Source: M0108 sp044228795
GTDB lineage: Bacteria > Pseudomonadota > Gammaproteobacteria > Chromatiales > Chromatiaceae
Length of the DNA: 64,000 nt
Assembly (NCBI GenBank): GCA_044228795.1
Contig: JBGAUE010000006.1
Location: 106,641 to 170,640 of the forward strand
Direction of reading: 5' to 3'
Below, piece by piece: positions 26,083-34,544 of the stretch. Under the pieces are notes generated by a model. It had not been told where the DNA came from and searched no databases. It saw only the letters and a list, made by a program, of their open reading frames with translations. The translations under genes and the position numbers were made by a program. How positions within the stretch are numbered: position 1 is the first letter of the stretch; each line of letters opens with the position of its first letter.

Positions 26083-28488
26083 ATGAGCTACGATTCTTCA
26101 AATATAAAAGTTCTCCGTGGGCTAGATGCAGTACGTAAACGTCCGGGAATGTATATTGGTGACACGGACGATGGGACAGGCCTACATCATATGGTGTTCG
26201 AGGTGGTCGATAACTCAATTGATGAGGCCCTGGCCGGGCATTGCACGAACATTAAGGTCAAAATTCACTCAGACCAGTCAATCACGGTTGTGGATGATGG
26301 TCGGGGTATCCCGGTCGATATTCACCCGGAGGAGGGGAGGTCCGCTGCTGAGGTCATAATGACGATCCTCCACGCAGGCGGCAAATTTGACGCCAATTCC
26401 TACAAGGTCTCCGGAGGTCTTCATGGGGTTGGTGTTTCGGTGGTAAATGCCCTATCGGAGCGATTAACCTTGAACATCCGCCGGGATGGGAAGGAGTATG
26501 TTCAGGATTACGCACTTGGGGAACCCTTGTACTCACTCAAGGAAGTGGGTCCAAGCAACCTGACGGGTACGGAGGTCCACTTCAAGCCATCAACCGAGAT
26601 CTTTACTGATACTGTATTCCACTATGACATATTGGCTAAGCGTCTCCGGGAGTTGTCGTTTCTTAATTCAGGTGTTCGCATCGTACTGTATGACGAGAAT
26701 AGTGGGCGCGAAGATATCTTCGAATACAAAGGAGGCATTCAAGCCTTTGTCAACCACTTGAATCGTAACAAGGTACCGGTACATCCTACTGTTTGCTATT
26801 TTGTTGCCGAGCGTCAGAGCATCCAGGTAGAAGTCGCCATGCAATGGAACGAGTCCTTCCAGGAGACTATTTTTTGCTATACCAATAACATTCCCCAGCG
26901 CGATGGTGGTACACATCTTGCCGGGTTCCGTGCCGGCATGACGCGTACCCTAAATCAGTACATCGAACGCGAAGAGTTGGCAAAAAAGAATAAGGTAAAG
27001 ACGGTAGGCGATGATGCTCGCGAGGGCCTGACCGCAGTTGTATCGGTTAAGGTCCAGGATCCCAAGTTCTCGTCCCAGACCAAAGACAAGTTAGTGTCCT
27101 CGGAGGTTAAGGGGGTAGTTGAGGCCCTGTTGGTGGAAAACCTTGATATCTTCCTAGAGGAGCATCCAGGAGAGGCTAAAACCATCTCTAATAAGATGTT
27201 GGAGGCCGCGCGAGCCCGTGAGGCCGCACGTAAGGCGCGCGATTTGACCCGCCGTAAGGGTGTGCTGGATATCGCCGGTCTACCCGGTAAGCTGGCCGAT
27301 TGCCAGGAGCGTGATCCCAGCAAATGTGAACTCTATCTGGTGGAGGGTGATTCTGCGGGTGGCTCAGCCAAACAAGGCCGGGATCGCGCCTTCCAGGCCA
27401 TTTTGCCACTTAAGGGAAAGATCTTAAATGTCGAAAAGGCAAGATTCGATAAGATGTTGTCATCGGCAGAGGTGGGAACCTTAATTACAGCGCTTGGGTG
27501 CGGCATTGGTCCGGAAGACTACAATCCGGATAAACTACGCTATCACCGTGTAATTATAATGACCGATGCCGATGTAGATGGTGCTCATATACGGACCTTG
27601 CTGCTAACATTCTTTTATCGCCAAATGCCGCAACTTGTGGAGCGAGGCCACATTTACATTGCTCAGCCTCCACTTTACAAAATCAAGCGTGGCAAGCAGG
27701 AGCAGTACTTATTAGGAGACATTGAACTGAATGCCGCCCTGTTGCAGACAGCTCTCGACGGTGCCCTGTTATATATTTCACCCGAAGCACCGCCACTGGC
27801 GGCAACTGCCCTTGAAGAACTAGCTCGAGACTATCAGCTTTACCGTGCAATCGTCCAAAGACTTACAGGTCGCTATGACGCCGCATTTTTGGAGACATTG
27901 CTTTCACTTTCACCTTACGGGCGTAGCCGGGGGGAGGCTACATTCGATCCTGTTGCGTGGTTAGTGGAAATGAGAAGTTTACTGAATGCTCGGCTTGTAC
28001 CCGGCGAGCGCTTCTTAGTGGAATTGTCTAACGAGGACGACCCCGCCTATCCAGGATTAGTTGTTACCCGTCTGCGCCACGGCATCCCCGAGACTAGTTA
28101 TGTCCCTTTGGAGTTTTTTGGGGGGGGTGACTATAACCGCATCATGGCTTTGGCCGACAAACTACACGGACTGCTTTCGACAGGTGCTTATATACGGCGC
28201 GGGGACAAGATCCGTCCTGTATCTAGTTTTGGGGAGGCCATGGATTGGATGATGGACGAGGTGCGACGTTACTACCATATCCAGCGCTATAAGGGTCTTG
28301 GAGAAATGAACCCAGACCAACTCTGGGACACGACAATGAATATCGAGACAAGGCGTCTGCTACGCGTGACCATCGAAGATGCAGTGGCGGCGGATCAAAT
28401 CTTTACGACCCTGATGGGGGATCAGGTCGAGCCCCGTCGTGAATTTATCGAACGTAATGCCTTGCAGGCAGGAAATATCGATATTTAG
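26083..28488 (+). CDS. gyrB: DNA gyrase subunit B
   Basis: The 801-residue subunit supplies the ATPase and part of the cleavage site of DNA gyrase. It has the GHKL ATPase domain (VVDNSIDEALAGHC, DDGRGIPVD), the EGDSAGGSAKQGRDR motif near residue 420 and the TOPRIM DADVDGAHIRTLLL near 494. The C-terminal YKGLGEMNPDQLWDTTMN is also present. The frame is open from 26005, but similarity starts at MSYDSSNIKVLRGLDAV, so I use the ATG at 26083. Length near 800 is usual for gammaproteobacteria. It follows the transposase cluster rather than recF. Confidence 0.97.
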   Translation: MSYDSSNIKVLRGLDAVRKRPGMYIGDTDDGTGLHHMVFEVVDNSIDEALAGHCTNIKVKIHSDQSITVVDDGRGIPVDIHPEEGRSAAEVIMTILHAGGKFDANSYKVSGGLHGVGVSVVNALSERLTLNIRRDGKEYVQDYALGEPLYSLKEVGPSNLTGTEVHFKPSTEIFTDTVFHYDILAKRLRELSFLNSGVRIVLYDENSGREDIFEYKGGIQAFVNHLNRNKVPVHPTVCYFVAERQSIQVEVAMQWNESFQETIFCYTNNIPQRDGGTHLAGFRAGMTRTLNQYIEREELAKKNKVKTVGDDAREGLTAVVSVKVQDPKFSSQTKDKLVSSEVKGVVEALLVENLDIFLEEHPGEAKTISNKMLEAARAREAARKARDLTRRKGVLDIAGLPGKLADCQERDPSKCELYLVEGDSAGGSAKQGRDRAFQAILPLKGKILNVEKARFDKMLSSAEVGTLITALGCGIGPEDYNPDKLRYHRVIIMTDADVDGAHIRTLLLTFFYRQMPQLVERGHIYIAQPPLYKIKRGKQEQYLLGDIELNAALLQTALDGALLYISPEAPPLAATALEELARDYQLYRAIVQRLTGRYDAAFLETLLSLSPYGRSRGEATFDPVAWLVEMRSLLNARLVPGERFLVELSNEDDPAYPGLVVTRLRHGIPETSYVPLEFFGGGDYNRIMALADKLHGLLSTGAYIRRGDKIRPVSSFGEAMDWMMDEVRRYYHIQRYKGLGEMNPDQLWDTTMNIETRRLLRVTIEDAVAADQIFTTLMGDQVEPRREFIERNALQAGNIDI

Positions 28489-28544
28489 CAGGGGAACAAA
28501 CTGGAGGAATGGTGATGAGTCGGGGAAAAATCCCCCGCATTTAG

Positions 28545-29270
28545 TTAACGGACCTGAGGGAGGCTGGCGACGGTTTCCTCGATCCATCCCTCAACGCGTC
28601 GATTGATTTCGCCGGCCTTGAGCCCCTGGGTTCGTATGGGATCACCGATGACAATATCAATGATACCGGGGTATTTATGTAGTCCACGCCGTCTCCAAAA
28701 TACACCGGCATTGTGGGCGATTGGCAAGATGGGATAACCAGTCTTCTCGGCTAGCAATGCCCCGCCAAGATTGTATTTGATGTGTTCGCCAGGCGCGGTT
28801 CGTGTCCCCTCCGGGAAGATGACGACCCATCGTCCCGCCTCTAGCCATTTACGCCCCTCTTGCAGAAGTTGTTTGATGGCTTGGCGACCTGCCTTCCGAT
28901 CAAGGGCGATGGGATCCAAGGCTGCCATACCCCACCCAAAAAATGGAATCCAAAGTAATTCCCGTTTGATTACCCAAGTATTGGTGGCGGGAAGAAGGCC
29001 ACGCAAGGCGATAGTCTCCCAGGCGGATTGGTGCTTACTGAGAACAATACAGTTTTCTCTGGGAAGCTTCTCCCAGCCGTGAATACGATACTTAAGTCCG
29101 CAAATGACTCCTACAGCTTCCAGGTTCAGCCTGCCCCAAAGTTTGCCAAGTTTCGCTAACACGGGGAAGGGCAGGACCCATTTCAAAATATACAGTGTCG
29201 GCGCTATGACCAGGGTGGTCAGACTGAGGAAGAGCATATATATGAAGGATCTGAACACCACCATAGCCAT
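28545..29270 (-). CDS. plsC: 1-acyl-sn-glycerol-3-phosphate acyltransferase (PlsC family)
   Basis: The 241-residue membrane acyltransferase transfers an acyl chain to lysophosphatidic acid in phospholipid synthesis. An N-terminal hydrophobic segment (about 6-32) precedes the HX4D-type catalytic motif, here HQSAWE (80-85) with Glu in place of Asp. FPEGTR follows at 152-157. The Glu variant is common in one proteobacterial subgroup. It starts 6 bp after gmhB and is the last gene of the glyQ-glyS-gmhB-plsC unit. It converges with gyrB. Confidence 0.9.
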   Translation of the reverse strand: MAMVVFRSFIYMLFLSLTTLVIAPTLYILKWVLPFPVLAKLGKLWGRLNLEAVGVICGLKYRIHGWEKLPRENCIVLSKHQSAWETIALRGLLPATNTWVIKRELLWIPFFGWGMAALDPIALDRKAGRQAIKQLLQEGRKWLEAGRWVVIFPEGTRTAPGEHIKYNLGGALLAEKTGYPILPIAHNAGVFWRRRGLHKYPGIIDIVIGDPIRTQGLKAGEINRRVEGWIEETVASLPQVR

Positions 29271-29276
29271 AACGCC

Positions 29277-29816
29277 CTATGCAGTCAGAATAAAGTCCGC
29301 CGCTGCAGCTAGATCGTTAAAAACAGGGATGTCACCCAGTTCATTAGCATGATCGGCAAGGGTTTTCAGGCCATTACCTGTACGTACTAAGATGGGGGAA
29401 GCTCCCACTGCTAGGGCCGATTCTAGGTCACGCCAGGAATCGCCAACGCAAGGTACCCCATCGAGGTCAATCTGGAGTCGAGAGGCGATCTCATTCATGA
29501 GACCGGGTAGAGGTTTTCGGCAAGAGCACTTGACGATGGGTGCATGGGGACAGAAAAATATTGCCTCTACTTGAGCACCTTGAGCACCAAGTTCTCTCGC
29601 AAGTTTTCGGTGTATTGCGTTGAGATGATCTATGGAAAATAAACCACGGCCCAGACCTGATTGATTGCTCGCGATAGCTATACGAAAGCCGCCATGATAG
29701 AGGCGTGCCATGGCATCCAGGCTACCAGGTATAGGAATCCATTCATCCAAAGACTTTATATAGTCAACCGAGTCGTGGTTGATGACTCCATCACGATCGA
29801 GAATGATAAGTTTCAT
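29277..29816 (-). CDS. gmhB: D-glycero-beta-D-manno-heptose-1,7-bisphosphate 7-phosphatase
   Basis: The 179-residue HAD phosphatase makes a precursor of LPS inner-core heptose. The nucleophile motif LDRDGVIN is at 6-13 (Asp7 and Asp9). SNQSG lies near residue 50, and VGDSWRDLE provides the acidic motif. The structural zinc site of GmhB is visible as Cys89, His91, Cys97 and Cys99 in CPHAPIVKCSCRK. The gene lies between glyS and plsC, a common arrangement in gammaproteobacteria. Confidence 0.94.
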   Translation of the reverse strand: MKLIILDRDGVINHDSVDYIKSLDEWIPIPGSLDAMARLYHGGFRIAIASNQSGLGRGLFSIDHLNAIHRKLARELGAQGAQVEAIFFCPHAPIVKCSCRKPLPGLMNEIASRLQIDLDGVPCVGDSWRDLESALAVGASPILVRTGNGLKTLADHANELGDIPVFNDLAAAADFILTA

Positions 29817-29840
29817 ATAAACTCGAGAGAGGGCTAGATT

Positions 29841-31925
29841 TCATTGAGCCATAGGATGCAATCGGGAAATATCTGCTACTTCGAGAAAAAGCCCATCAAG
29901 AAGGGTAAGCAGTGCCAAACGGTTAGTACGAATCTGGGGGTTCTCATCCATGACCATCACCTGCTCAAAGAAAGCGTCAACTACAGATCTAAGGCCAGCA
30001 AGAATTTTCAACGTACCCGCATAATCACCTTTGCTAATAAGGGACTTGACCTGAGGACCCAATTCGAAGATACGTGCCGCCAGATTGATTTCCTCCGGTT
30101 CGACCAATAGGGCTTGATCGACGGTATCGCTCAGATTTTCTACACTTTTCTTAAGAATATTGCGGATACGCTTATTGGCAGCCGTCAGGGCCTTGGCTTC
30201 GGGGAGTAGGCTAAAATCGCGTACGGCCTGGATACGACGATAAATATCGCTTGGCACACGCTTTCCTACAGCCTGTACGGCATCGACCTGATCGGCGGCC
30301 AAGTCGTGATCCTGACAATAGCCTTTAAGTCGCTGAAGCACATAGTCAAAAACTTCATTGGCTGCTGCGGTAGCATCAAGTTTGGAGCGAAATTCCTGAG
30401 CAGTGAAATCCAGCAGTTCACGAAGATCCAAGGCAAGTGGCGTCTCAATCAGCAGGCGTAGGATACCGATTGCGGCACGTCGCAGGGCATAGGGATCCTT
30501 GACCCCTGTAGGCCTTTGGCCAATGGCAAAAATGCCAACTAGAGTGTCTAGCCTATCGGCTAAGGACAGAATGCGCCCGCAATCTGTGACGGGCAGTTTA
30601 TCCCCGGCGTGGCGGGGCAGATACTGCTCCTCGATGGCGGCGCAGACGGCAGGGTCCTCGCCAGAGTGTTCGGCATAATATCGGCCCATGATGCCCTGAA
30701 GACCACCAAACTCGAAGATCATGGAGGTAACAAGGTCACATTTGGACAGATAGGCAGCTCGCGCCGCAAGTTCCTCGTCATAACCCAGTATCCCAGCGAT
30801 GTAGCGTGAAATCTGGGCAACGCGCTGGGATTTTTCCGCCACCGTGCCCAATTTTTCCTGAAAGACAACTGCGTTGAGGCGTTCCCCATAAGACTCAAGG
30901 GGATACTTGATGTCCTGGGACCAAAAGAAGGCGGCGTCGGCAAAGCGGGGCCGAATGACCCGCTCATTGCCTTTACGAACCTCGCTAGGTTCTAGGCTCT
31001 CGATGTTGGCGATGGTGATGAACTTTGGCAACAGATTTCCCTCCACGGAGCGCAGAGGAAAGTATTTCTGGTTCTTTTGCATGGTCTCGATCAGTACTTC
31101 GGAGGGTACTTCGAGATACTTGGGGTCGAAGCCCCCCATAATCGCGCTAGGCCACTCGCACAGTGCGGTGACTTCGTCGAGGAGTTCATCGGGCATAACT
31201 ACATACCCCCCCGCCTCTGCCGCCAGGGCCTGGACATGTAGGCGGATACGCTCGCGACGAAGGTTGAAGTCTGGCTCTACACGACCGGTTTCCCTTAGCA
31301 ACTCCTCGTAGTCACCTGGCACCCACAAACGCATGGCCCCGGGCCGGTGGAAGCGATGACCATAGGTATCACGACCGATGGGGACCCCCAAAATTCGTCC
31401 CTCGACTTGCTCATCACCAAAAAGTAACACTGCCCAATGCACCGGGCGGACAAACTCATCATCCCGATCTCCCCAGCGCATGCGCTTCGGGATGGGCAGG
31501 CTGGCCAGGGATCGGTTAACCATGGTTTCCAGAAGTTCCATGGTGGCTCGCCCCTCTTGCCTTTGGCGGAAGACCAGCCATGCGCCTTTGTCGGTCTCTT
31601 CCCGTTCTATGCAAACCATCTCAACGCCGCAGGAGCGGGCAAAGCCAAGGGCGGCCTGTGTTGGTTCGCCAGTGACATCAAAGGCTGCCTTAACGGATGG
31701 ACCGCGCCGAAGCAGTTCCTGATTGGGTTGGGAGGCTCCCAAATCCTTAACCAGCAAAGCCAAGCGTCGTGGGGTAGCAAAGGTCTGAACAGGGCCAAAA
31801 CTCAGGTGGTGCTGGGCCAACTGCGACTTGAAGCCTTCTGCAAAGGATTGGGACAGGCTCAACAAGGCTGTCGGAGGCAGTTCCTCGGTCCCGATTTCAA
31901 CCAGCAGATCGCGTGTCTCGACCAT
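29841..31925 (-). CDS. glyS: Glycyl-tRNA synthetase beta subunit
   Basis: The 694-residue beta subunit of the heterotetrameric glycyl-tRNA synthetase carries the tRNA-recognition and HD-like domains. It begins with the family signature LLVEIGTEELPP near residue 7. Internal blocks such as LSKCDLVTSMIFEFGGLQG and DPYALRRAAIGILRLL are typical. The C-terminus has the anticodon-binding helical domain. It starts 10 bp downstream of the alpha-subunit stop, so the two are co-expressed. Confidence 0.97.
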   Translation of the reverse strand: MVETRDLLVEIGTEELPPTALLSLSQSFAEGFKSQLAQHHLSFGPVQTFATPRRLALLVKDLGASQPNQELLRRGPSVKAAFDVTGEPTQAALGFARSCGVEMVCIEREETDKGAWLVFRQRQEGRATMELLETMVNRSLASLPIPKRMRWGDRDDEFVRPVHWAVLLFGDEQVEGRILGVPIGRDTYGHRFHRPGAMRLWVPGDYEELLRETGRVEPDFNLRRERIRLHVQALAAEAGGYVVMPDELLDEVTALCEWPSAIMGGFDPKYLEVPSEVLIETMQKNQKYFPLRSVEGNLLPKFITIANIESLEPSEVRKGNERVIRPRFADAAFFWSQDIKYPLESYGERLNAVVFQEKLGTVAEKSQRVAQISRYIAGILGYDEELAARAAYLSKCDLVTSMIFEFGGLQGIMGRYYAEHSGEDPAVCAAIEEQYLPRHAGDKLPVTDCGRILSLADRLDTLVGIFAIGQRPTGVKDPYALRRAAIGILRLLIETPLALDLRELLDFTAQEFRSKLDATAAANEVFDYVLQRLKGYCQDHDLAADQVDAVQAVGKRVPSDIYRRIQAVRDFSLLPEAKALTAANKRIRNILKKSVENLSDTVDQALLVEPEEINLAARIFELGPQVKSLISKGDYAGTLKILAGLRSVVDAFFEQVMVMDENPQIRTNRLALLTLLDGLFLEVADISRLHPMAQ

Positions 31926-31935
31926 GATCTTCTCC

Positions 31936-32865
31936 TTAACTTTCGCTGGGAACGGAGGAGGACAGCATGGGAAAACCTAGGGCCTCCCGGCGCTCGAAAT
32001 AAGCCTGGGCCACGGCTCGAGCTAGGGCGCGTACCCGCAGAATAAAGCGTTGACGCTCTGTTACCGAAATGGCGCTGCGGGCGTCCAAGAGGTTGAAGGT
32101 ATGAGATGCCTTAAGTACTTGCTCGTAGGCCGGCAGCGGCAACCCAAGTTCGATCAAATGTTGGCTATGCCGCTCGCAATTATCAAACTGCCTGAACAGG
32201 GTTTCGATATCGGCGTGTTCAAAGTTGTAAGCGGATTGCTCGACCTCGTTTTGATGGTAAACATCGCCGTAGGTTACCACACGGTTGCCAGCTTGGGTCC
32301 AGGCTAGGTCATAAACACTTTCGACGCCCTGAAGGTACATGGCGATACGCTCCAGGCCGTAAGTAATCTCGCCAGTGACTGGGCGGCAATCCAGGCCGCC
32401 AACCTGCTGAAAATAGGTAAATTGGGTCACCTCCATACCATTGAGCCAGATTTCCCAGCCCAACCCCCAGGCTCCTAGGGTGGGCGATTCCCAGTTGTCC
32501 TCAACGAATCGTATATCGTGAACCAAGGGATCAATACCTAAGGTTCGCAAAGATTGGAGGTAGAGATCCTGGATATTTAAGGGTGAAGGCTTCAAAACCA
32601 CCTGATATTGGTAGTAATGTTGGAGCCGATTGGGGTTTTCGCCGTAGCGCCCGTCAGTGGGCCGTCGCGAGGGCTGTACATAGGCGCAGCGCCAAGGTTC
32701 GGGGCCTATAGCACGGAGGAAGGTCGCGGGGTGAAAGGTGCCAGCGCCAACCTCCATATCATAGGGCTGAAGAATGACACACCCCTGTTCCGCCCAAAAG
32801 CGCTCCAGAGCGAAGATCAGGCCCTGAAACGTCGCCATGTCGTCGTTCGTCTCAGCCACGACCAA
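31936..32865 (-). CDS. glyQ: Glycyl-tRNA synthetase alpha subunit
   Basis: The 309-residue class II catalytic subunit activates glycine. The N-terminal block FWAEQGCVILQPYDMEVGAG, the motif 2 region RCAYVQPSRRPTDGRYGENP and the tract EDNWESPTLGAWGLGWEIWL are diagnostic. A start at the internal Met10 (MATFQGLIFAL) would better match the usual N-terminus; the longer start is retained for lack of proof. It heads the glyQ-glyS-gmhB-plsC transcription unit. Confidence 0.97.
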   Translation of the reverse strand: MVVAETNDDMATFQGLIFALERFWAEQGCVILQPYDMEVGAGTFHPATFLRAIGPEPWRCAYVQPSRRPTDGRYGENPNRLQHYYQYQVVLKPSPLNIQDLYLQSLRTLGIDPLVHDIRFVEDNWESPTLGAWGLGWEIWLNGMEVTQFTYFQQVGGLDCRPVTGEITYGLERIAMYLQGVESVYDLAWTQAGNRVVTYGDVYHQNEVEQSAYNFEHADIETLFRQFDNCERHSQHLIELGLPLPAYEQVLKASHTFNLLDARSAISVTERQRFILRVRALARAVAQAYFERREALGFPMLSSSVPSES

Positions 32866-33096
32866 TCTCCTCGGCTTCGTTATGTGTAAAATGATTTAAA
32901 GTATAGCTGTTGCACAGGTCATTCCGCCATCACGAAGCCCCTGGGGGGATGGGTCCTTTGGCCTGGTCCCCCTGATTTTAGGGTAACCTGTTGCCCATAT
33001 TGTCAGTTCTGGATTCATGCCGTCGCTTGGCGCGGCTGGCAAGGACTTGACGTGCCCACATACTCCAGGAACTCCGCGTAGGCTTGAGGTGCCCCA

Positions 33097-34248
33097 ATGA
33101 CAGACCATGAACTCCGCGCCGAACGAGCACGGGCTTCCGCTCGCACCTCCATCGTCGGGGGTTTGGTCAATGTGTTGCTAACTGGCGCCAAGCTGGTAGG
33201 TGGCTACTTGGCCAATTCTCAAGCCCTGATCGCCGATGGCGTTCATTCCCTTTCGGATCTCATCGCCGATGGGCTGGTCTGGTTTGCCAGCCACCATGCC
33301 AGCCAAGCCCCGGACGAGGACCATCCCTATGGGCATGGTCGTTACGAGACCGTGGCTACGCTCTCCTTTGGAGCCATCCTCATCGCTGTGGCCATAGGCA
33401 TTGCATGGAGCGCGGCGGAGCGTTTGTTTAACCCCGACGAACTTCACGTACCAGGTTCCCTAGCCCTGTATCTGGCGGGCGCCTCCGTTGTTTTGAAGGA
33501 ATGGCTTTACTGGTACACGCTCCATTACGCCAAGCAGGTCCGTTCCGATATGCTTCGCGCCCATGCCTGGCATCACAGATCAGACGCCATCTCCTCCGTG
33601 GTCGTCTTCCTTGGCGTGGGTGGCGCCATGTTGGGACTTAACTACCTGGACGCCATCGCCGCCGTACTCGTGGCCTACATGATCGCTAAGGTGGGCTGGG
33701 ATATGGGCTACGATGCCATGCATGAACTGGCCGACAGAGGCCTGGACGCCGAAAGGCTTGCCAGCATCAAGTCTACGATTGCTTCCGTGGGAGGGGTACG
33801 CGATGTCCACATGTTGCGTACCCGCAAACATGGTGGACATGCCTCTGCGGACGTCCACCTCTTGGTTGATCCAACCATTAGCGTTTCCGAGGGCCATGCC
33901 ATCGCGATTCTGGTCGAACACCGGCTCAAACAGGAAATCGACGAGATCACTGACGTCACTGTCCACATTGATCCCGAAGACGACGAGACCGCTCCCCCCA
34001 CCATGAATTTACCCCTCCGTACCGAGGCACTGGCTCGCCTGGACCGGCACTGGCTGGGGATCGCCGCAGCCAGTCATCGCCAGGGGGTTGTATTGCACTA
34101 TCTTGGTGGGCGCATCGATGTAGAGGTCATCCTGCCACTTTCAGTATGCGATGACGACTCGGACAAGGCAAAAATCCTGGGCGAAAGACTTCAGGAGGCC
34201 ATTAGCGATGATGCCAGTTTCCGGCACGTGACCCTATATTTCAGTTGA
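33097..34248 (+). CDS. Cation diffusion facilitator (CDF) family transporter
   Basis: The 383-residue inner-membrane antiporter exports divalent metal ions (zinc, iron, manganese or cobalt). It has the family's transmembrane metal motifs: D47-x2-H50-x3-D54 in ADGVHSLSD and the HAWHHRSDAIS element near 160-170. A histidine- and acid-rich loop DEDHPYGHGRYE lies between TM2 and TM3. The cytoplasmic domain near 210-290 has metal-binding His residues (HMLRTRKHGGHASADVH). An extra C-terminal domain of about 90 residues lengthens it beyond the usual 300. Metal specificity cannot be fixed by eye. Confidence 0.93.
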   Translation: MTDHELRAERARASARTSIVGGLVNVLLTGAKLVGGYLANSQALIADGVHSLSDLIADGLVWFASHHASQAPDEDHPYGHGRYETVATLSFGAILIAVAIGIAWSAAERLFNPDELHVPGSLALYLAGASVVLKEWLYWYTLHYAKQVRSDMLRAHAWHHRSDAISSVVVFLGVGGAMLGLNYLDAIAAVLVAYMIAKVGWDMGYDAMHELADRGLDAERLASIKSTIASVGGVRDVHMLRTRKHGGHASADVHLLVDPTISVSEGHAIAILVEHRLKQEIDEITDVTVHIDPEDDETAPPTMNLPLRTEALARLDRHWLGIAAASHRQGVVLHYLGGRIDVEVILPLSVCDDDSDKAKILGERLQEAISDDASFRHVTLYFS

Positions 34249-34250
34249 CG

Positions 34251-34267
34251 CGCACATAGTTGGTGCG
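34251..34267. promoter_or_regulatory. NtrC-type enhancer dyad upstream of glnA
   Basis: CGCAC-N7-GTGCG forms a 17-bp inverted repeat with the GCAC/GTGC half-sites and spacing of NtrC (NRI) enhancers. It sits about 150 bp upstream of the sigma-54 promoter of glnA. NtrB and NtrC are encoded just downstream of glnA, making NtrC the obvious ligand. Confidence 0.65.
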
Positions 34268-34415
34268 CAAAGCTGAGATAGAGCCCCAATTTGGGGCGCA
34301 ATTACTTGCCCCGCATCCCTGAGCCCCCGGATCGGCGACTTGTTGGAGCGCACAAGGCTTGCTAGCCTAACCAGGTTGATCCCTATCCTTGGGCCCCCTA
34401 CAAGTTGGGCTGTTT

Positions 34416-34431
34416 TGGCACGATTGCTGCT
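34416..34431 (+). promoter_or_regulatory. Sigma-54 promoter of glnA
   Basis: TGGCACGATTGCTGCT matches the -24/-12 consensus TGGCACG-N4-TTGCW at every conserved base except one, with the invariant GG and GC separated correctly. It lies 114 bp upstream of the glnA start and downstream of an NtrC-type dyad. This implies nitrogen-limited activation of glutamine synthetase. Confidence 0.8.
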
Positions 34432-34544
34432 AAAATAGGCTATGTCCGCGGCAGCGGCGACACAAGGAATATCTAAGATCTTGCGGGCTGAGACTCGCTG
34501 CACCCTTACCCAAGCATCCTAAGCACTAGAATCGGAGACCGTAC

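Noticed and set aside
28521..28537. Possible terminator between gyrB and plsC
   Set aside because: The stem GGGGA/TCCCC is only five pairs long, with no T run in the gyrB direction; too weak to annotate.
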